From NCBI RefSeq assembly GCF_000430645.1, contig NZ_KE387185.1, positions 655,780 through 719,779 on the forward strand: a stretch of 64,000 nucleotides of DNA. Direction: 5' to 3'. This stretch comes from Aquimarina latercula DSM 2041 (lineage in GTDB: Bacteria > Bacteroidota > Bacteroidia > Flavobacteriales > Flavobacteriaceae). Made by a program: the position numbers and the translations under genes. The notes under the pieces are model-generated. The model saw nothing but the letters and a program-made list of their open reading frames with translations. It searched no databases and was not told the DNA's origin. Positions within the stretch are counted from its first letter, which is position 1, and each line of letters starts with the position of its first letter. Below are positions 45,398 to 54,405 of the stretch, piece by piece.

Positions 45398-46153
45398 ATG
45401 CAAAATCGTCCTAATGTACTTACAATTGCCGGTTTTGACCCTTCTTCGGGAGCAGGATTAACAGCAGACATTAAAACTTTTGAAGCTTTAAAATGTTATG
45501 GAATAGCAGTTTGTACGGCAAATACTATTCAGAATGACAAAGATTTTGAGGCATGTCATTGGATCGAAGAACAAATTATAAAGAATCAGATAGAAGTTTT
45601 ATTGAAAAGATTTAAGATTGATTATGTAAAAATCGGGATTATCCAAAATTGGGAAGTACTTCTTGATATTATTGACTTTCTATTAGAGAAGAATAGTAAT
45701 ATGAAAATTGTCTTAGATCCAGTTTTAAAATCAAGTTCGGCTTATGATTTTCATGAGCTTTCAATTGTAGCACCTGAATTCGAAGAGATATTAGATAAAA
45801 TATATCTTTTGACTCCAAATTATAGTGAAATTAATGCTTTTTATCCTGATAAAACTATTGAAGAAACGATACAACATATTTCTAATAAAACGAATGTATT
45901 GCTAAAAGGAGGCCATCGAGAAGAAATGCTGGGAAAAGACGAATTATTTACCAAACAGGGAACTTACTTTGTATTAAATCCTAAAAACAAAAACATGACT
46001 GAAAAACATGGAAGTGGTTGTGTGTTATCATCGGCGATAACAGCATATCTGTCTCAAGGTTTTCCGTTATTAAAATCCTGTTATCGAGGAAAGCGATACA
46101 TAGAAAAAGTGCTAAGTTCTAACACCTCGCTTTTGGCGTATCATAAATTCTAA
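45398..46153 (+). CDS. thiD: Hydroxymethylpyrimidine/phosphomethylpyrimidine kinase
   Basis: ThiD phosphorylates HMP and HMP-P. The 251-residue ribokinase-fold protein shows VLTIAGFDPSSGAGLTADIKTF (4-25), the central VLDPVLKSSSAYDF region and the anion-hole motif KHGSGCVLSSAIT near the C-terminus. It is slightly shorter than E. coli ThiD but all motifs are present. It lies between the TenI-like gene and thiE with gaps of only 7 and 6 bases. Confidence 0.92.
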   Translation: MQNRPNVLTIAGFDPSSGAGLTADIKTFEALKCYGIAVCTANTIQNDKDFEACHWIEEQIIKNQIEVLLKRFKIDYVKIGIIQNWEVLLDIIDFLLEKNSNMKIVLDPVLKSSSAYDFHELSIVAPEFEEILDKIYLLTPNYSEINAFYPDKTIEETIQHISNKTNVLLKGGHREEMLGKDELFTKQGTYFVLNPKNKNMTEKHGSGCVLSSAITAYLSQGFPLLKSCYRGKRYIEKVLSSNTSLLAYHKF

Positions 46154-46159
46154 AATATA

Positions 46160-46786
46160 ATGACTACACTACAATATATCTCTCAAGGCAAATCTCCACA
46201 AGAACATTTACAACATATTGGAGAAGCATGTGAAGCTGGTGTTCGATGGGTACAATTACGTTTAAAGGATATGGATCCTGCTACGGTATTAAATACGGCT
46301 TTAAAATGTAGAGAAATCTGTGATCAATATGCAGCTGTTATGATTGTTAATGATAGCGTAAGCATAGCAAAAGCTTCTCAAGCTGATGGTGTGCATTTGG
46401 GATTAGAAGATATGAATCCTAAAGAGGCGAGAACTATTTTAGGAGATAATTTTATTATCGGAGGTACCGCTAATACATTACAAGATTGTATAAAACATAA
46501 GGAAGATGGAGTGGATTATATAGGATTAGGACCTTTTAGACATACCGATACCAAAAAAAAGTTAAGTCCAGTATTGGGGTTAGATGGATATCAAAAAATT
46601 ATTTCAGAATTAGATGATCATAATACGCCAATAGTTGCAATTGGAGGTGTTGAGCAGAATGACATAGGTCAAATTTTAGATACTGGAATAAACGGAATTG
46701 CTGTCTCAGGAATGCTTACAAAGCAAGATGATTTAGAAGAAAGAATAAAAAATATAAAAAAGCTAATGGCTATAACCGAAAGCTAA
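46160..46786 (+). CDS. thiE: Thiamine-phosphate synthase
   Basis: The 208-residue TIM-barrel protein couples HMP-PP to the thiazole phosphate carboxylate. Motifs include VRWVQLRLKDMD, VMIVNDSVSIA, ADGVHLGLED, the pyrophosphate loop GPFRHTDTKKKLSPVLG and IVAIGGV. This full set separates it from the TenI-like paralogue upstream in the operon. Confidence 0.95.
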   Translation: MTTLQYISQGKSPQEHLQHIGEACEAGVRWVQLRLKDMDPATVLNTALKCREICDQYAAVMIVNDSVSIAKASQADGVHLGLEDMNPKEARTILGDNFIIGGTANTLQDCIKHKEDGVDYIGLGPFRHTDTKKKLSPVLGLDGYQKIISELDDHNTPIVAIGGVEQNDIGQILDTGINGIAVSGMLTKQDDLEERIKNIKKLMAITES

Positions 46787-46793
46787 AAACACA

Positions 46794-47564
46794 ATGGATA
46801 CATTAAAAATTGCAGACAAACAGTTTTCGTCTAGGTTGTTTACCGGAACAGGGAAATTTAGTTCATCGGATCAGATGAGAGAAGCATTAGTAGTTTCTGA
46901 GAGTGAGTTGATAACTGTGGCACTTAAGAGAGTTGATGTTACAAATGAAGATGATGATATACTGACTCATTTAGATCATCCAAGAATTAATTTATTACCA
47001 AATACTTCTGGAGTTAGAGATGCTAAAGAAGCTGTTTTTGCTGCTCAGTTGGCAAGAGAAGCTCTAGAGACCAATTGGATTAAATTAGAGATTCATCCGG
47101 ATCCAAAATATTTATTGCCAGATGCTATTGAAACATTAAAAGCGGCAGAAGAGCTCGTAAGACTTGGTTTTGTTGTGATGCCTTATATACATGCAGATCC
47201 TGTTTTATGTAAACGATTAGAAGAAGTAGGTACGCAATGTGTAATGCCCTTAGGAGCGCCAATAGGAAGTAATAAAGGATTAAAGACATTGGATTTTTTA
47301 GAAATAATCATAGATCAGAGTAATGTTCCTGTAATAGTAGATGCTGGTATAGGTAGTCCATCTCATGCAGCTCATGCAATGGAAATCGGTGCTGATGCAG
47401 TCTTAGTAAATACAGCTATTGCTGTTTCGGAAGACCCAGTAGCGATGGCTAAAGCTTTTAAAATGTCGGTTGAAGCAGGTAGGTTGGCATATAAAGCTAA
47501 ATTGGCTCCAATCAAAAAGCACGCAGAAGCAAGTAGCCCTTTAACAAGTTTTTTGAATGACTAG
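46794..47564 (+). CDS. thiG: Thiazole synthase
   Basis: ThiG builds the thiazole ring from deoxyxylulose phosphate, dehydroglycine and ThiS thiocarboxylate. The 256-residue product has the Schiff-base lysine in NWIKLEIHPDPKYLLPD (Lys97), the LFTGTGKF start and the phosphate-binding AGIGSPSHAAHAMEIGADAVLVNTAIA segment. It ends inside the start of thiH, overlapping by 8 bases, so the two are coupled. Confidence 0.97.
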   Translation: MDTLKIADKQFSSRLFTGTGKFSSSDQMREALVVSESELITVALKRVDVTNEDDDILTHLDHPRINLLPNTSGVRDAKEAVFAAQLAREALETNWIKLEIHPDPKYLLPDAIETLKAAEELVRLGFVVMPYIHADPVLCKRLEEVGTQCVMPLGAPIGSNKGLKTLDFLEIIIDQSNVPVIVDAGIGSPSHAAHAMEIGADAVLVNTAIAVSEDPVAMAKAFKMSVEAGRLAYKAKLAPIKKHAEASSPLTSFLND

Positions 47565-48669
47565 TTTCAAACACATATTTGACCAATATGATTGGGACTC
47601 CGTCTTATCCGATATTCTTAGGAAAACTGAACGGGATGTTCAGAAAGCTTTAGATGCAAATAATAGGACTATTGAGGATTTTAAAGCTTTAATTTCTCCA
47701 GCTGCTAAACCATATTTGGAACAAATGGCACAATTGAGTTATCAGGTTACAAAGAAACGGTTCGGAAATACGATACAGATGTATGCGCCCATGTATCTAA
47801 GTAACGAATGTCAAAATATTTGCACATATTGTGGTTTTAGTATGACTAATAAAATTCCTCGCAGAACCTTAACCAATGAGGAAATACTTAAAGAAGTAGC
47901 TTTTTTGAAATCCAAAGGCTATGACCACATTCTTTTAGTTACTGGAGAAGCCAATAAAAAGGTTGGGGTAGATTATATTAATAAAGCAATTAAATTAATA
48001 CATTCTCAATTTGCTAATATCACTATAGAAGTACAACCATTAGATCAAGAAGATTATGAGTTGTTGATTGATAGTGGTTTATATGCGGTTTTAGTATATC
48101 AAGAAACATATCATAAAGGAGAGTATAAAAAACATCATCCGAAAGGAAGAAAATCAAATTTTGATTATCGATTAGAGACTCCAGATAGATTGGGACGCGC
48201 AGGAATTCATAAAATAGGTCTAGGTGCTTTATTTGGTTTAGAAGATTGGAGGGCTGATAGTTTTTTTACTGCTTTACATCTGCAGTATTTACAGAAGACG
48301 TATTGGAAAACCAAATATTCTATATCATTTCCCAGGTTGAGACCTCATAGTGGTGGATTAGAACCAAAAGTTGAAATGACAGATGCTGATTTAGTGCAGT
48401 TAATCTGTGCATTCCGTTTATTGGATGAGGATGTAGAGTTATCTATGTCTACTAGAGAAAGTGAAATTTTTCGAGAAAATATTGTGAATCTAGGGATTAC
48501 TTCTATTAGTGCAGAGTCTAAGACAAATCCTGGAGGCTATGCCGTAGAACCTCAATCACTAGAACAGTTTGAAATTTCTGACGAACGTTCTACGGAAGAA
48601 GTAGTAATGATGTTAAAATCTAAAGGGTTGGAGGTAGTTTGGAAAGATTGGGCTCATAATTGGAAATAA
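47557..48669 (+). CDS. thiH: 2-iminoacetate synthase (tyrosine lyase)
   Basis: ThiH is a radical SAM enzyme that splits tyrosine to give dehydroglycine for ThiG. The 370-residue product has the cluster cysteines Cys85, Cys89 and Cys92 in NECQNICTYCGF. No thiO is present in the operon, so the oxygen-independent route is used, although the rest of the window suggests an aerobic or facultative cell. Confidence 0.96.
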   Translation: MTSFKHIFDQYDWDSVLSDILRKTERDVQKALDANNRTIEDFKALISPAAKPYLEQMAQLSYQVTKKRFGNTIQMYAPMYLSNECQNICTYCGFSMTNKIPRRTLTNEEILKEVAFLKSKGYDHILLVTGEANKKVGVDYINKAIKLIHSQFANITIEVQPLDQEDYELLIDSGLYAVLVYQETYHKGEYKKHHPKGRKSNFDYRLETPDRLGRAGIHKIGLGALFGLEDWRADSFFTALHLQYLQKTYWKTKYSISFPRLRPHSGGLEPKVEMTDADLVQLICAFRLLDEDVELSMSTRESEIFRENIVNLGITSISAESKTNPGGYAVEPQSLEQFEISDERSTEEVVMMLKSKGLEVVWKDWAHNWK

Positions 48670-48699
48670 ATTGTAATACCTTTATAGTTTGTTCGTAAA

Positions 48700-49761
48700 A
48701 TGCTAGATAAAGAAGAAAAAATACAATATAGCCGTCATATTTTATTAAATGAGATAGGTTTAGAAGGCCAAGAAAAATTAAAGTCGGCTAAGGTTTTAGT
48801 GATTGGCGCAGGAGGATTGGGCTGCCCTATTTTACAGTATCTTACTGCTGCCGGTGTTGGCACTATTGGGATTATAGATAACGACGTTGTTGACCAAACA
48901 AATCTTCAAAGACAAGTTTTATATACGGTAGATGATATTGGAAAATCAAAAGCTAAGGTAGCTTCAGAAAAATTATCAAAACTAAATCCTTTTGTGTTTT
49001 TTAAAGTATATGAAGAAAAATTGGATAATGATAATGCATTAGAACTTTTTTCCGAGTATGATATTATCGTAGACGGAAGTGATAATTTTCCAACTAGGTA
49101 TTTAGTAAACGACGCGTGTGTGATTACTGATAAGCCGTTAGTATTTGGTTCTATATTTAAATTTCAAGGACAAGTTTCTGTATTGAATTATGAAAATGGT
49201 CCTACATATCGATGCTTATTTCCTAACCCTCCAGAAGAAGGTGCTGTTCCAAATTGTTCGGATATAGGAGTTTTGGGAATATTACCCGGAATTATAGGAA
49301 ACCTTCAAGCAAATGAAACTATTAAAATAATCGTTGGTATAGGAGAAGTTTTAAAAGGGAAATTACTCTATTTTGACGCCCTTACCTTACAACAGCAAAT
49401 ATTAAGCTTTAATAAAAATGAAAATATCTATATAGATCAATTGGTTGACGACTATGATTTTTTCTGTGGTATTAAATCAAATACTTTCAAGGAAATTTCT
49501 GCTACTGAACTAAAGAAAAATTTAGAAAACTATCAAATTCTAGATGTTAGGTCTCAAAAAGAATTTGAGCATTATAATATTGGAGGTATTCATATCCCTT
49601 TAGATACGATATCCACCAAAACTTCTGAGCTAAACAATAAAAAATCAATTGTAGTTTGCTGTCAATCTGGTTTACGTAGTAAAAAAGCGATCGAAATTAT
49701 CCGTGAGTATAGGGATGACCTTCATTTAATTAATTTAAAAGATGGTTTGTCCACCTATTAA
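48700..49761 (+). CDS. thiF: ThiF/MoeB-type adenylyltransferase with rhodanese domain
   Basis: The 353-residue product has an N-terminal E1-like domain (about 1-245; nucleotide-binding GAGGLGCP at 36-43, conserved Asp in DNDVVDQTNLQRQ, probable acceptor Cys186 in VPNCSDIGVLG) and a C-terminal rhodanese domain with active-site Cys321 in CCQSGLRS. It should adenylate the ThiS C-terminus and pass sulfur to it. The paired CxxC zinc motifs of E. coli ThiF and MoeB are not obvious. The operon context favours a thiamine role over molybdopterin. Confidence 0.88.
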   Translation: MLDKEEKIQYSRHILLNEIGLEGQEKLKSAKVLVIGAGGLGCPILQYLTAAGVGTIGIIDNDVVDQTNLQRQVLYTVDDIGKSKAKVASEKLSKLNPFVFFKVYEEKLDNDNALELFSEYDIIVDGSDNFPTRYLVNDACVITDKPLVFGSIFKFQGQVSVLNYENGPTYRCLFPNPPEEGAVPNCSDIGVLGILPGIIGNLQANETIKIIVGIGEVLKGKLLYFDALTLQQQILSFNKNENIYIDQLVDDYDFFCGIKSNTFKEISATELKKNLENYQILDVRSQKEFEHYNIGGIHIPLDTISTKTSELNNKKSIVVCCQSGLRSKKAIEIIREYRDDLHLINLKDGLSTY

Positions 49762-50192
49762 TTAGAAACGACTAAAATATTTCCTTCTCTTCTAATTTGA
49801 TATCTTAAAAGAGGAAACCCTCCTTCTCCTTCTAATTGTTGTCCATTAATAATTTCATAAGCATTATCATTTCCACAATTAGATTCAGCTCTAATCCCTG
49901 TTACGCTTAATGCAGAGCAGCTACTAGGAGTGATATTAGGATCACTCAATTCAAAAGCAGAATACAAAGTGTTATCTATATTATAAATAATAACTCCTTT
50001 TATCCCTACTCCTTCAATTCTGATTACTTCGAAGTTTCCAGGAAATTTAAGCTCGTTAAATTGTGGCAAGTCTAAATTTACCGTATGATTAAAACCAATA
50101 GAAGGGAGATTAGGATTATTAGAACGCCCATCATCGTTACTACAGGAGAGAATAAATACTGAAATAAAAACTACTAATATTATCTTTTTCAT
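49758..50192 (-). CDS. Lipoprotein with Rieske-like fold lacking the cluster ligands
   Basis: The 144-residue product has a lipobox ILSC (Cys17) followed by SNDDGRSNN. The order of segments VIIYNIDNTLYSAFELSDP and NAYEIINGQQLEGEGGFPLLRYQIRREGN matches the Rieske 2Fe-2S domain, including the conserved C-terminal loop. Only one Cys is seen in each ligand loop (Cys92 and Cys106) and the histidines are missing, so it probably cannot bind a normal cluster. It converges on thiF with a 4-base overlap. Confidence 0.65.
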   Translation of the reverse strand: MKKIILVVFISVFILSCSNDDGRSNNPNLPSIGFNHTVNLDLPQFNELKFPGNFEVIRIEGVGIKGVIIYNIDNTLYSAFELSDPNITPSSCSALSVTGIRAESNCGNDNAYEIINGQQLEGEGGFPLLRYQIRREGNILVVSN

Positions 50193-50295
50193 TTTTTGTT
50201 GTATTAATAATAAAGAAAGATATTCTTTACTAATCCAAGTGCAATTTTTTAAATGACCAAATTAAGTAAAAATGTGATTCGGTATTATTTTTTAT

Positions 50296-50303
50296 TATAT
50301 TTG
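50296..50303 (+). promoter_or_regulatory. Probable greA promoter -7 element
   Basis: TATATTTG is a perfect -7 match. The -33 region 19 bases upstream carries GTG rather than TTG. The transcript would start near 50309, just before the leader hairpin. Confidence 0.55.
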
Positions 50304-50312
50304 TTTATAGTT

Positions 50313-50338
50313 AAAGTCCCATAGCCGTGGGATTTTTT
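50313..50338 (+). terminator. Terminator-like hairpin in the greA leader
   Basis: A 10-bp stem with two G-U pairs (50313-50322 with 50327-50336) is followed by a T-run. It lies between the predicted promoter and the greA ATG at 50362, so it could attenuate greA or release a short leader RNA. Confidence 0.6.
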
Positions 50339-50361
50339 GTATTTATATAAACGATGAAGTT

Positions 50362-50838
50362 ATGAGCAAAGTATCTTATTACACTGCAGAAGGGCTAAAA
50401 AAGTTAAGAGACGAATTAAATAACCTTAAAGATATAGAGAGACCAAAGGCGTCGCAGGCTATTGCAGAAGCTCGTGATAAAGGGGATTTAAGTGAAAATG
50501 CTGAGTATGATGCGGCCAAAGAAGCACAAGGGTTACTAGAGATGAGAATTTCTAAATTAGAAGCAACATTATCTGGAGCGCGTTTAATTGATGAATCTCA
50601 ATTAGACACCTCAAAAGCATTAATACACTCTACAGTTAAAATTAAAAACCAAACGAATGGCGCACAAATGACATATAAGTTAGTTGCGCAGAGTGAGGCT
50701 GATCTTAAAACAGGTAAGATATCTGTTGATTCGCCTATTGGAAAAGGTCTTTTAGGAAAAAGTGTGGGAGAAGTAGCAGAAATTCAAGTCCCTAATGGGA
50801 TTATGAAATTTGATGTTGTAGAAATTACACGAGAGTAA
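50362..50838 (+). CDS. greA: Transcription elongation factor GreA
   Basis: GreA stimulates cleavage of backtracked RNA in RNA polymerase. The 158-residue product has the N-terminal coiled coil with the acidic tip region (GDLSENAEYDAAKEAQ, about 41-56) that enters the secondary channel, and a C-terminal domain with ISVDSPIGKGLLGKSVGEVAEIQVPNG. Length and motifs are complete. It is possibly cotranscribed with no other gene, since a terminator follows. Confidence 0.97.
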   Translation: MSKVSYYTAEGLKKLRDELNNLKDIERPKASQAIAEARDKGDLSENAEYDAAKEAQGLLEMRISKLEATLSGARLIDESQLDTSKALIHSTVKIKNQTNGAQMTYKLVAQSEADLKTGKISVDSPIGKGLLGKSVGEVAEIQVPNGIMKFDVVEITRE

Positions 50839-50857
50839 AATATTACAGGTAGTTACG

Positions 50858-50892
50858 AAAACCTTTCTTAAAAAAATGAGAAAGGTTTTTTT
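50858..50892 (+). terminator. greA terminator
   Basis: A stem pairing 50858-50868 with 50879-50889 and a following T-run lie just downstream of the greA stop. Confidence 0.8.
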
Positions 50893-50958
50893 ATGACCTT
50901 TATTTTGCCAGAAATATCCTATATTCCGTTTTAATAAACCAACTAAAAGTTTTAACGG

Positions 50959-51348
50959 ATGTCTACCCTGTTCACTAAGATTATTAATGGCGAAATACCC
51001 TCTTATAAAGTCGCTGAGGATGAGCATTTTTATGCTTTTTTGGATATAAATCCAAATGCAAAAGGGCATACCTTATGTATTCCTAAAAAAGAAGAAAACA
51101 AAATATTTGATCTCGATGAAGAAACTTATATCGAATTAATGCGTTTTTCTCGAAAAGTAGCTAAGGCAATTGAAAAATCTGTTGTTTGTAAGAGAGTTGG
51201 TATTGCAGTAGTAGGTCTAGAAGTACCCCATGTTCACGTTCATTTAATACCGATTAATGAAATGAAAGAGATGACTTTTCAATCGAAAGTAGCCATGACC
51301 AAAGATGAATTTGAAATATTAGCCGAAAAGATTCAATCGAATTTATAA
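50959..51348 (+). CDS. HIT-family nucleotide hydrolase
   Basis: The 129-residue product carries the histidine triad at His91, His93 and His95 in VPHVHVHLIPI, and begins LFTKIINGEIPSYKVAEDE as usual for the Hint branch. It probably hydrolyses AMP-linked substrates such as purine phosphoramidates. The thioesterase gene starts one base after its stop. greA is on the same strand upstream but separated by a terminator. Confidence 0.92.
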   Translation: MSTLFTKIINGEIPSYKVAEDEHFYAFLDINPNAKGHTLCIPKKEENKIFDLDEETYIELMRFSRKVAKAIEKSVVCKRVGIAVVGLEVPHVHVHLIPINEMKEMTFQSKVAMTKDEFEILAEKIQSNL

Positions 51349-51349
51349 A

Positions 51350-51766
51350 ATGAGTACTACTTCAGAATTTAAATTGTCGCTACAATTAAGAATTGATTGG
51401 AGTGAAATGGATACGTATCAGCATGTAAATAATGTGAATTTCATGAAGTATATGCAAAGTGCTCGCGTTCAGTTTTGGGAAGTTTCTGGATTGGCCAAAT
51501 TACATACCGAAACTAAGAAAGGACCGATGCTTGTTTCTACAAAATGTGATTTTAAAAACCCACTTTTCTTTCCTGGAAATGTATTGATTAAAACCAGAGT
51601 AGCGTTTATAAAAAACTCTAGTTTTGGATTGTATCATGAACTTTATAACGATAATGAAGTATTATGCGCTATAGGTAATGATGTAGCCGTTTGTTTTGAT
51701 TTTAATATAGATAAGACTTTTAGTATCCCAGATGAATTACGAGAAATAATGAGTCAATATGAGTAA
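51350..51766 (+). CDS. Acyl-CoA thioesterase (4HBT hot-dog fold)
   Basis: The 138-residue product has the YbgC/4HBT motif LRIDWSEMDTYQHVNNVNFMKYMQSAR, where Asp and His of the helix region form the likely active site. It should cleave acyl-CoA thioesters. Its substrate is not predictable. One base separates it from the HIT gene, so translation is probably coupled. Confidence 0.85.
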   Translation: MSTTSEFKLSLQLRIDWSEMDTYQHVNNVNFMKYMQSARVQFWEVSGLAKLHTETKKGPMLVSTKCDFKNPLFFPGNVLIKTRVAFIKNSSFGLYHELYNDNEVLCAIGNDVAVCFDFNIDKTFSIPDELREIMSQYE

Positions 51767-51773
51767 TACAATA

Positions 51774-52133
51774 TTACATTTGAAAAAGTTCTGGGCGTAG
51801 AAGAAATATACCTAATACAACTCCTATAACAATTACTAAAGTAACTATTAGGTAAAATAACCCAGTAAATTTAATTCCTGATGGTTTTAGGTTAATGGTT
51901 TTTTTGTGATAATTATATACTCTTTCGATATCATCTGTCCAACGTCCTGGAAAAATAGTAGTTTCACATTTTTTGCAATCCATGCTTTCAATAACTTCTT
52001 TCTTAGTTTTGACAAAAAGTTTAGAAAATGATTTCTTTTGCTTAAATGAAAGTAATAAGCTTTCTGTAGAATAACATTCAGGACAATTATTATTTAGAAC
52101 AGTTTCTTTTAAAACAATATACTCGGTTTTCAC
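51774..52133 (-). CDS. Zinc-ribbon protein with one membrane segment
   Basis: The 119-residue product has two CxxC pairs in CPEC (about residues 17-20) and CKKC (about 53-56), which could form a zinc ribbon. One hydrophobic segment lies near the C-terminus (GLFYLIVTLVIVIGVVLGIFL, about 90-110). The family is not recognised. It is co-directional with the histidine kinase gene upstream, 37 bases away, so a shared transcript is possible. Confidence 0.7.
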   Translation of the reverse strand: MKTEYIVLKETVLNNNCPECYSTESLLLSFKQKKSFSKLFVKTKKEVIESMDCKKCETTIFPGRWTDDIERVYNYHKKTINLKPSGIKFTGLFYLIVTLVIVIGVVLGIFLLRPELFQM

Positions 52134-52170
52134 TTTATAAGGTTTGTAGCTTATAACGTTTATAAGAGAA

Positions 52171-53385
52171 TTATGTTATACTAACAGTATCAGATTTACT
52201 TAATGTAATCTGAAAAGTAGTGCCCTTGCCTATTTCCGATCTTAAAACTCTAATTTTACCAGAGTGATAATCCTCAATGATTCTTTTAGCTAGCGAAAGA
52301 CCAAGTCCCCAACCTCTAGTTTTAGAGGTATAACCAGGTTCAAATATTTTAGTAAACTTACTTTTAGGAATTCCCTTTCCCGTATCTGTAATTCTAATGT
52401 ATACTCGTTTGGAGTCCTCTGATAAATCAATATTTAAATCCCCTTTACCGCGCATGGCATCAATTGCATTTTTAACTAAATTTTCAATAGTCCAGCTATA
52501 TAACTGAGAGTTTAAATGAACCGGAATTGGTTTTTCAAGTAAATTAATTGAAAAATTAATCAACTTAGAACTTCGAGATTGTAGATAAGTATATGCTTCA
52601 CTCGTTTCTTGTACAATGTCTACTTCTTCTAATTTGGGAATAGATCCAATTTTAGAAAAACGCTCTGTAATAACTTTTAATCTAGAAATATCTTTTTCTA
52701 TTTCTACTATATATTCGGGATTAACATGTTCTACTTTTAAAATTTCATTCCATCCAACTAAAGAAGAAAGAGGTGTTCCAATTTGATGAGCAGTTTCTTT
52801 AGCCATACCTGCCCAGAGCTTATTTTGTTCGCTAGCTTTAGAGGTGGTAAAGAAGAAATAAATAACACCAATTAATAGAAAGATTATTAAAGCAATTGCT
52901 ATTGGGTAATATTTTAATTTATTAAGAATAGAAGAATTTCCATAATACACATATTGCACCGTTCCTTTAAGATCTAATACTATCGGCTCATTTTCAGATT
53001 TCATTCGTGCTAAATAATCAACGAGTTCTTCTTCAGTAACATTGTCTGGTAGGTTAAGTGTGGTACTTGCGATATTTATTTCTCCTGATGGACTTTTAAT
53101 AAAATCACCTTCAGAATTTGTAATTATTGTTGGAATAGTAGTGTTGGTACGATTAATAAGGTTAGATAATTCTAAATATTCATCTAGACTTAAATCACTA
53201 GATCCGTCTATTCCAGAACTACTTAATGCCTTAAACGACTGCGCCCAAACTTGCATTTTAATATTTTCATCCTTTTTTAATCGTTGAAGAAATAAAGATG
53301 TGTTCCATAGTACAAGACCTGTAATTACAAGAACCGCAAATATTATAAAGTAACTAGCTAGATTACGTTCATCAGAAAAATTCAT
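52171..53385 (-). CDS. Sensor histidine kinase
   Basis: The 404-residue product has two membrane segments (about 12-32 and 161-180) enclosing a short exported sensor, then a dimerisation domain with phosphoacceptor His200 in KETAHQIGTPLSSL. A HATPase domain carries ENLVKNAIDAM and DTGKGIP, then GWGLGLSLAKRII. No response regulator gene is adjacent, so its partner must be elsewhere. The signal is unknown. Confidence 0.9.
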   Translation of the reverse strand: MNFSDERNLASYFIIFAVLVITGLVLWNTSLFLQRLKKDENIKMQVWAQSFKALSSSGIDGSSDLSLDEYLELSNLINRTNTTIPTIITNSEGDFIKSPSGEINIASTTLNLPDNVTEEELVDYLARMKSENEPIVLDLKGTVQYVYYGNSSILNKLKYYPIAIALIIFLLIGVIYFFFTTSKASEQNKLWAGMAKETAHQIGTPLSSLVGWNEILKVEHVNPEYIVEIEKDISRLKVITERFSKIGSIPKLEEVDIVQETSEAYTYLQSRSSKLINFSINLLEKPIPVHLNSQLYSWTIENLVKNAIDAMRGKGDLNIDLSEDSKRVYIRITDTGKGIPKSKFTKIFEPGYTSKTRGWGLGLSLAKRIIEDYHSGKIRVLRSEIGKGTTFQITLSKSDTVSIT

Positions 53386-53496
53386 AAAAAATGTGTTACC
53401 AAACTCTAAATATAAACGTTTTAAAACTAATTTATTGTTTCTAAACTAAGGTAAGTAAAACCAATCGATTGAAGCCTAAGAGCTATAAAGTTTAAG

Positions 53497-53504
53497 TATC
53501 TTTG
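53497..53504 (+). promoter_or_regulatory. Probable -7 element before the flavin reductase-like gene
   Basis: TATCTTTG matches the consensus and is 17 bases before the ATG. No good TTG is found at the usual distance. Confidence 0.45.
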
Positions 53505-53521
53505 TGTAATAGATTTTATTT

Positions 53522-54397
53522 ATGATACGTATAGATCCCTCAGAAGTTTCCACAGGAAAATTACATGGAATGATGCTTGGAGCAATTGGCCCTAGGCCTA
53601 TCGCTTTTGCAAGTACTATCGATGAAGATGGTAATCCTAACCTTTCGCCGTTTAGTTTTTTTAATGTTTTTAGTGCTAATCCGCCAATTCTTATTTTTTC
53701 GCCTGCAAGAAGAGTAAGAGATAATTCGACTAAGCATACTTTAGAAAATAGCATAGCTTCAAAGGAAGTGGTTATCAATATTGTTAATTATGATATTGTT
53801 CAGCAAATGTCATTGTCTAGCACTGAGTATCCTGAAGGTGTAAATGAGTTCGATAAAGCTGGTTTAACGATGTTGCCATCCGAAAAGATAAAATCGTTTA
53901 GAGTAGCAGAAGCTCCTGTTCAGTTTGAGTGTAAAGTGAATGAGATAGTTTCTTTGGGGAATGAAGGAGGTGCTGGGAACCTTGTTATTTGCGAAGTGTT
54001 ACTAATGCATGTTAAAAAAGAGATACTTGATAATGATGGTAAGATTGATCAATATAAAATTGATCAAGTTGCTCGTATGGGTGGTAATTGGTACACAAGA
54101 GCCAATATGGGTATGTTTGAGGTTCCAAAACCTTTAAGTACCATCGGTATAGGTATAGATGCTTTGCCCGATAATGTAAAAAATAGTACTGTGTTTACTG
54201 GAAATGATTTAGGAAAATTAGGTAATGTACAGAGAATACCTACAAATGTTGAGGTTCAAGATTTTGTTAATAACAATACTGATATTAAGGATAAAATTCA
54301 GGATGCTAACCTAATAGAAATTCATAAATTTGCACAGCAGTATTTAGATATGGATGATATTTATACTGCCTGGAATATTTTAGCAGCAATACAATAA
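53522..54397 (+). CDS. Flavin reductase-like (FMN split-barrel) protein
   Basis: The 291-residue product begins MIRIDPSEVSTGKLHGMMLGAIGPRPIAFAST and continues with NLSPFSFFNVFSANPPILIFSPARR, the characteristic FMN-binding split-barrel core (about 20-60 and 60-130). Such proteins reduce flavin for a partner oxygenase or bind FMN for a redox role. The C-terminal third (about 190-291) is an extension without known motif. The next gene, DUF3127, follows after 8 bases. Confidence 0.8.
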   Translation: MIRIDPSEVSTGKLHGMMLGAIGPRPIAFASTIDEDGNPNLSPFSFFNVFSANPPILIFSPARRVRDNSTKHTLENSIASKEVVINIVNYDIVQQMSLSSTEYPEGVNEFDKAGLTMLPSEKIKSFRVAEAPVQFECKVNEIVSLGNEGGAGNLVICEVLLMHVKKEILDNDGKIDQYKIDQVARMGGNWYTRANMGMFEVPKPLSTIGIGIDALPDNVKNSTVFTGNDLGKLGNVQRIPTNVEVQDFVNNNTDIKDKIQDANLIEIHKFAQQYLDMDDIYTAWNILAAIQ

Positions 54398-54405
54398 TTA
54401 AAAAG

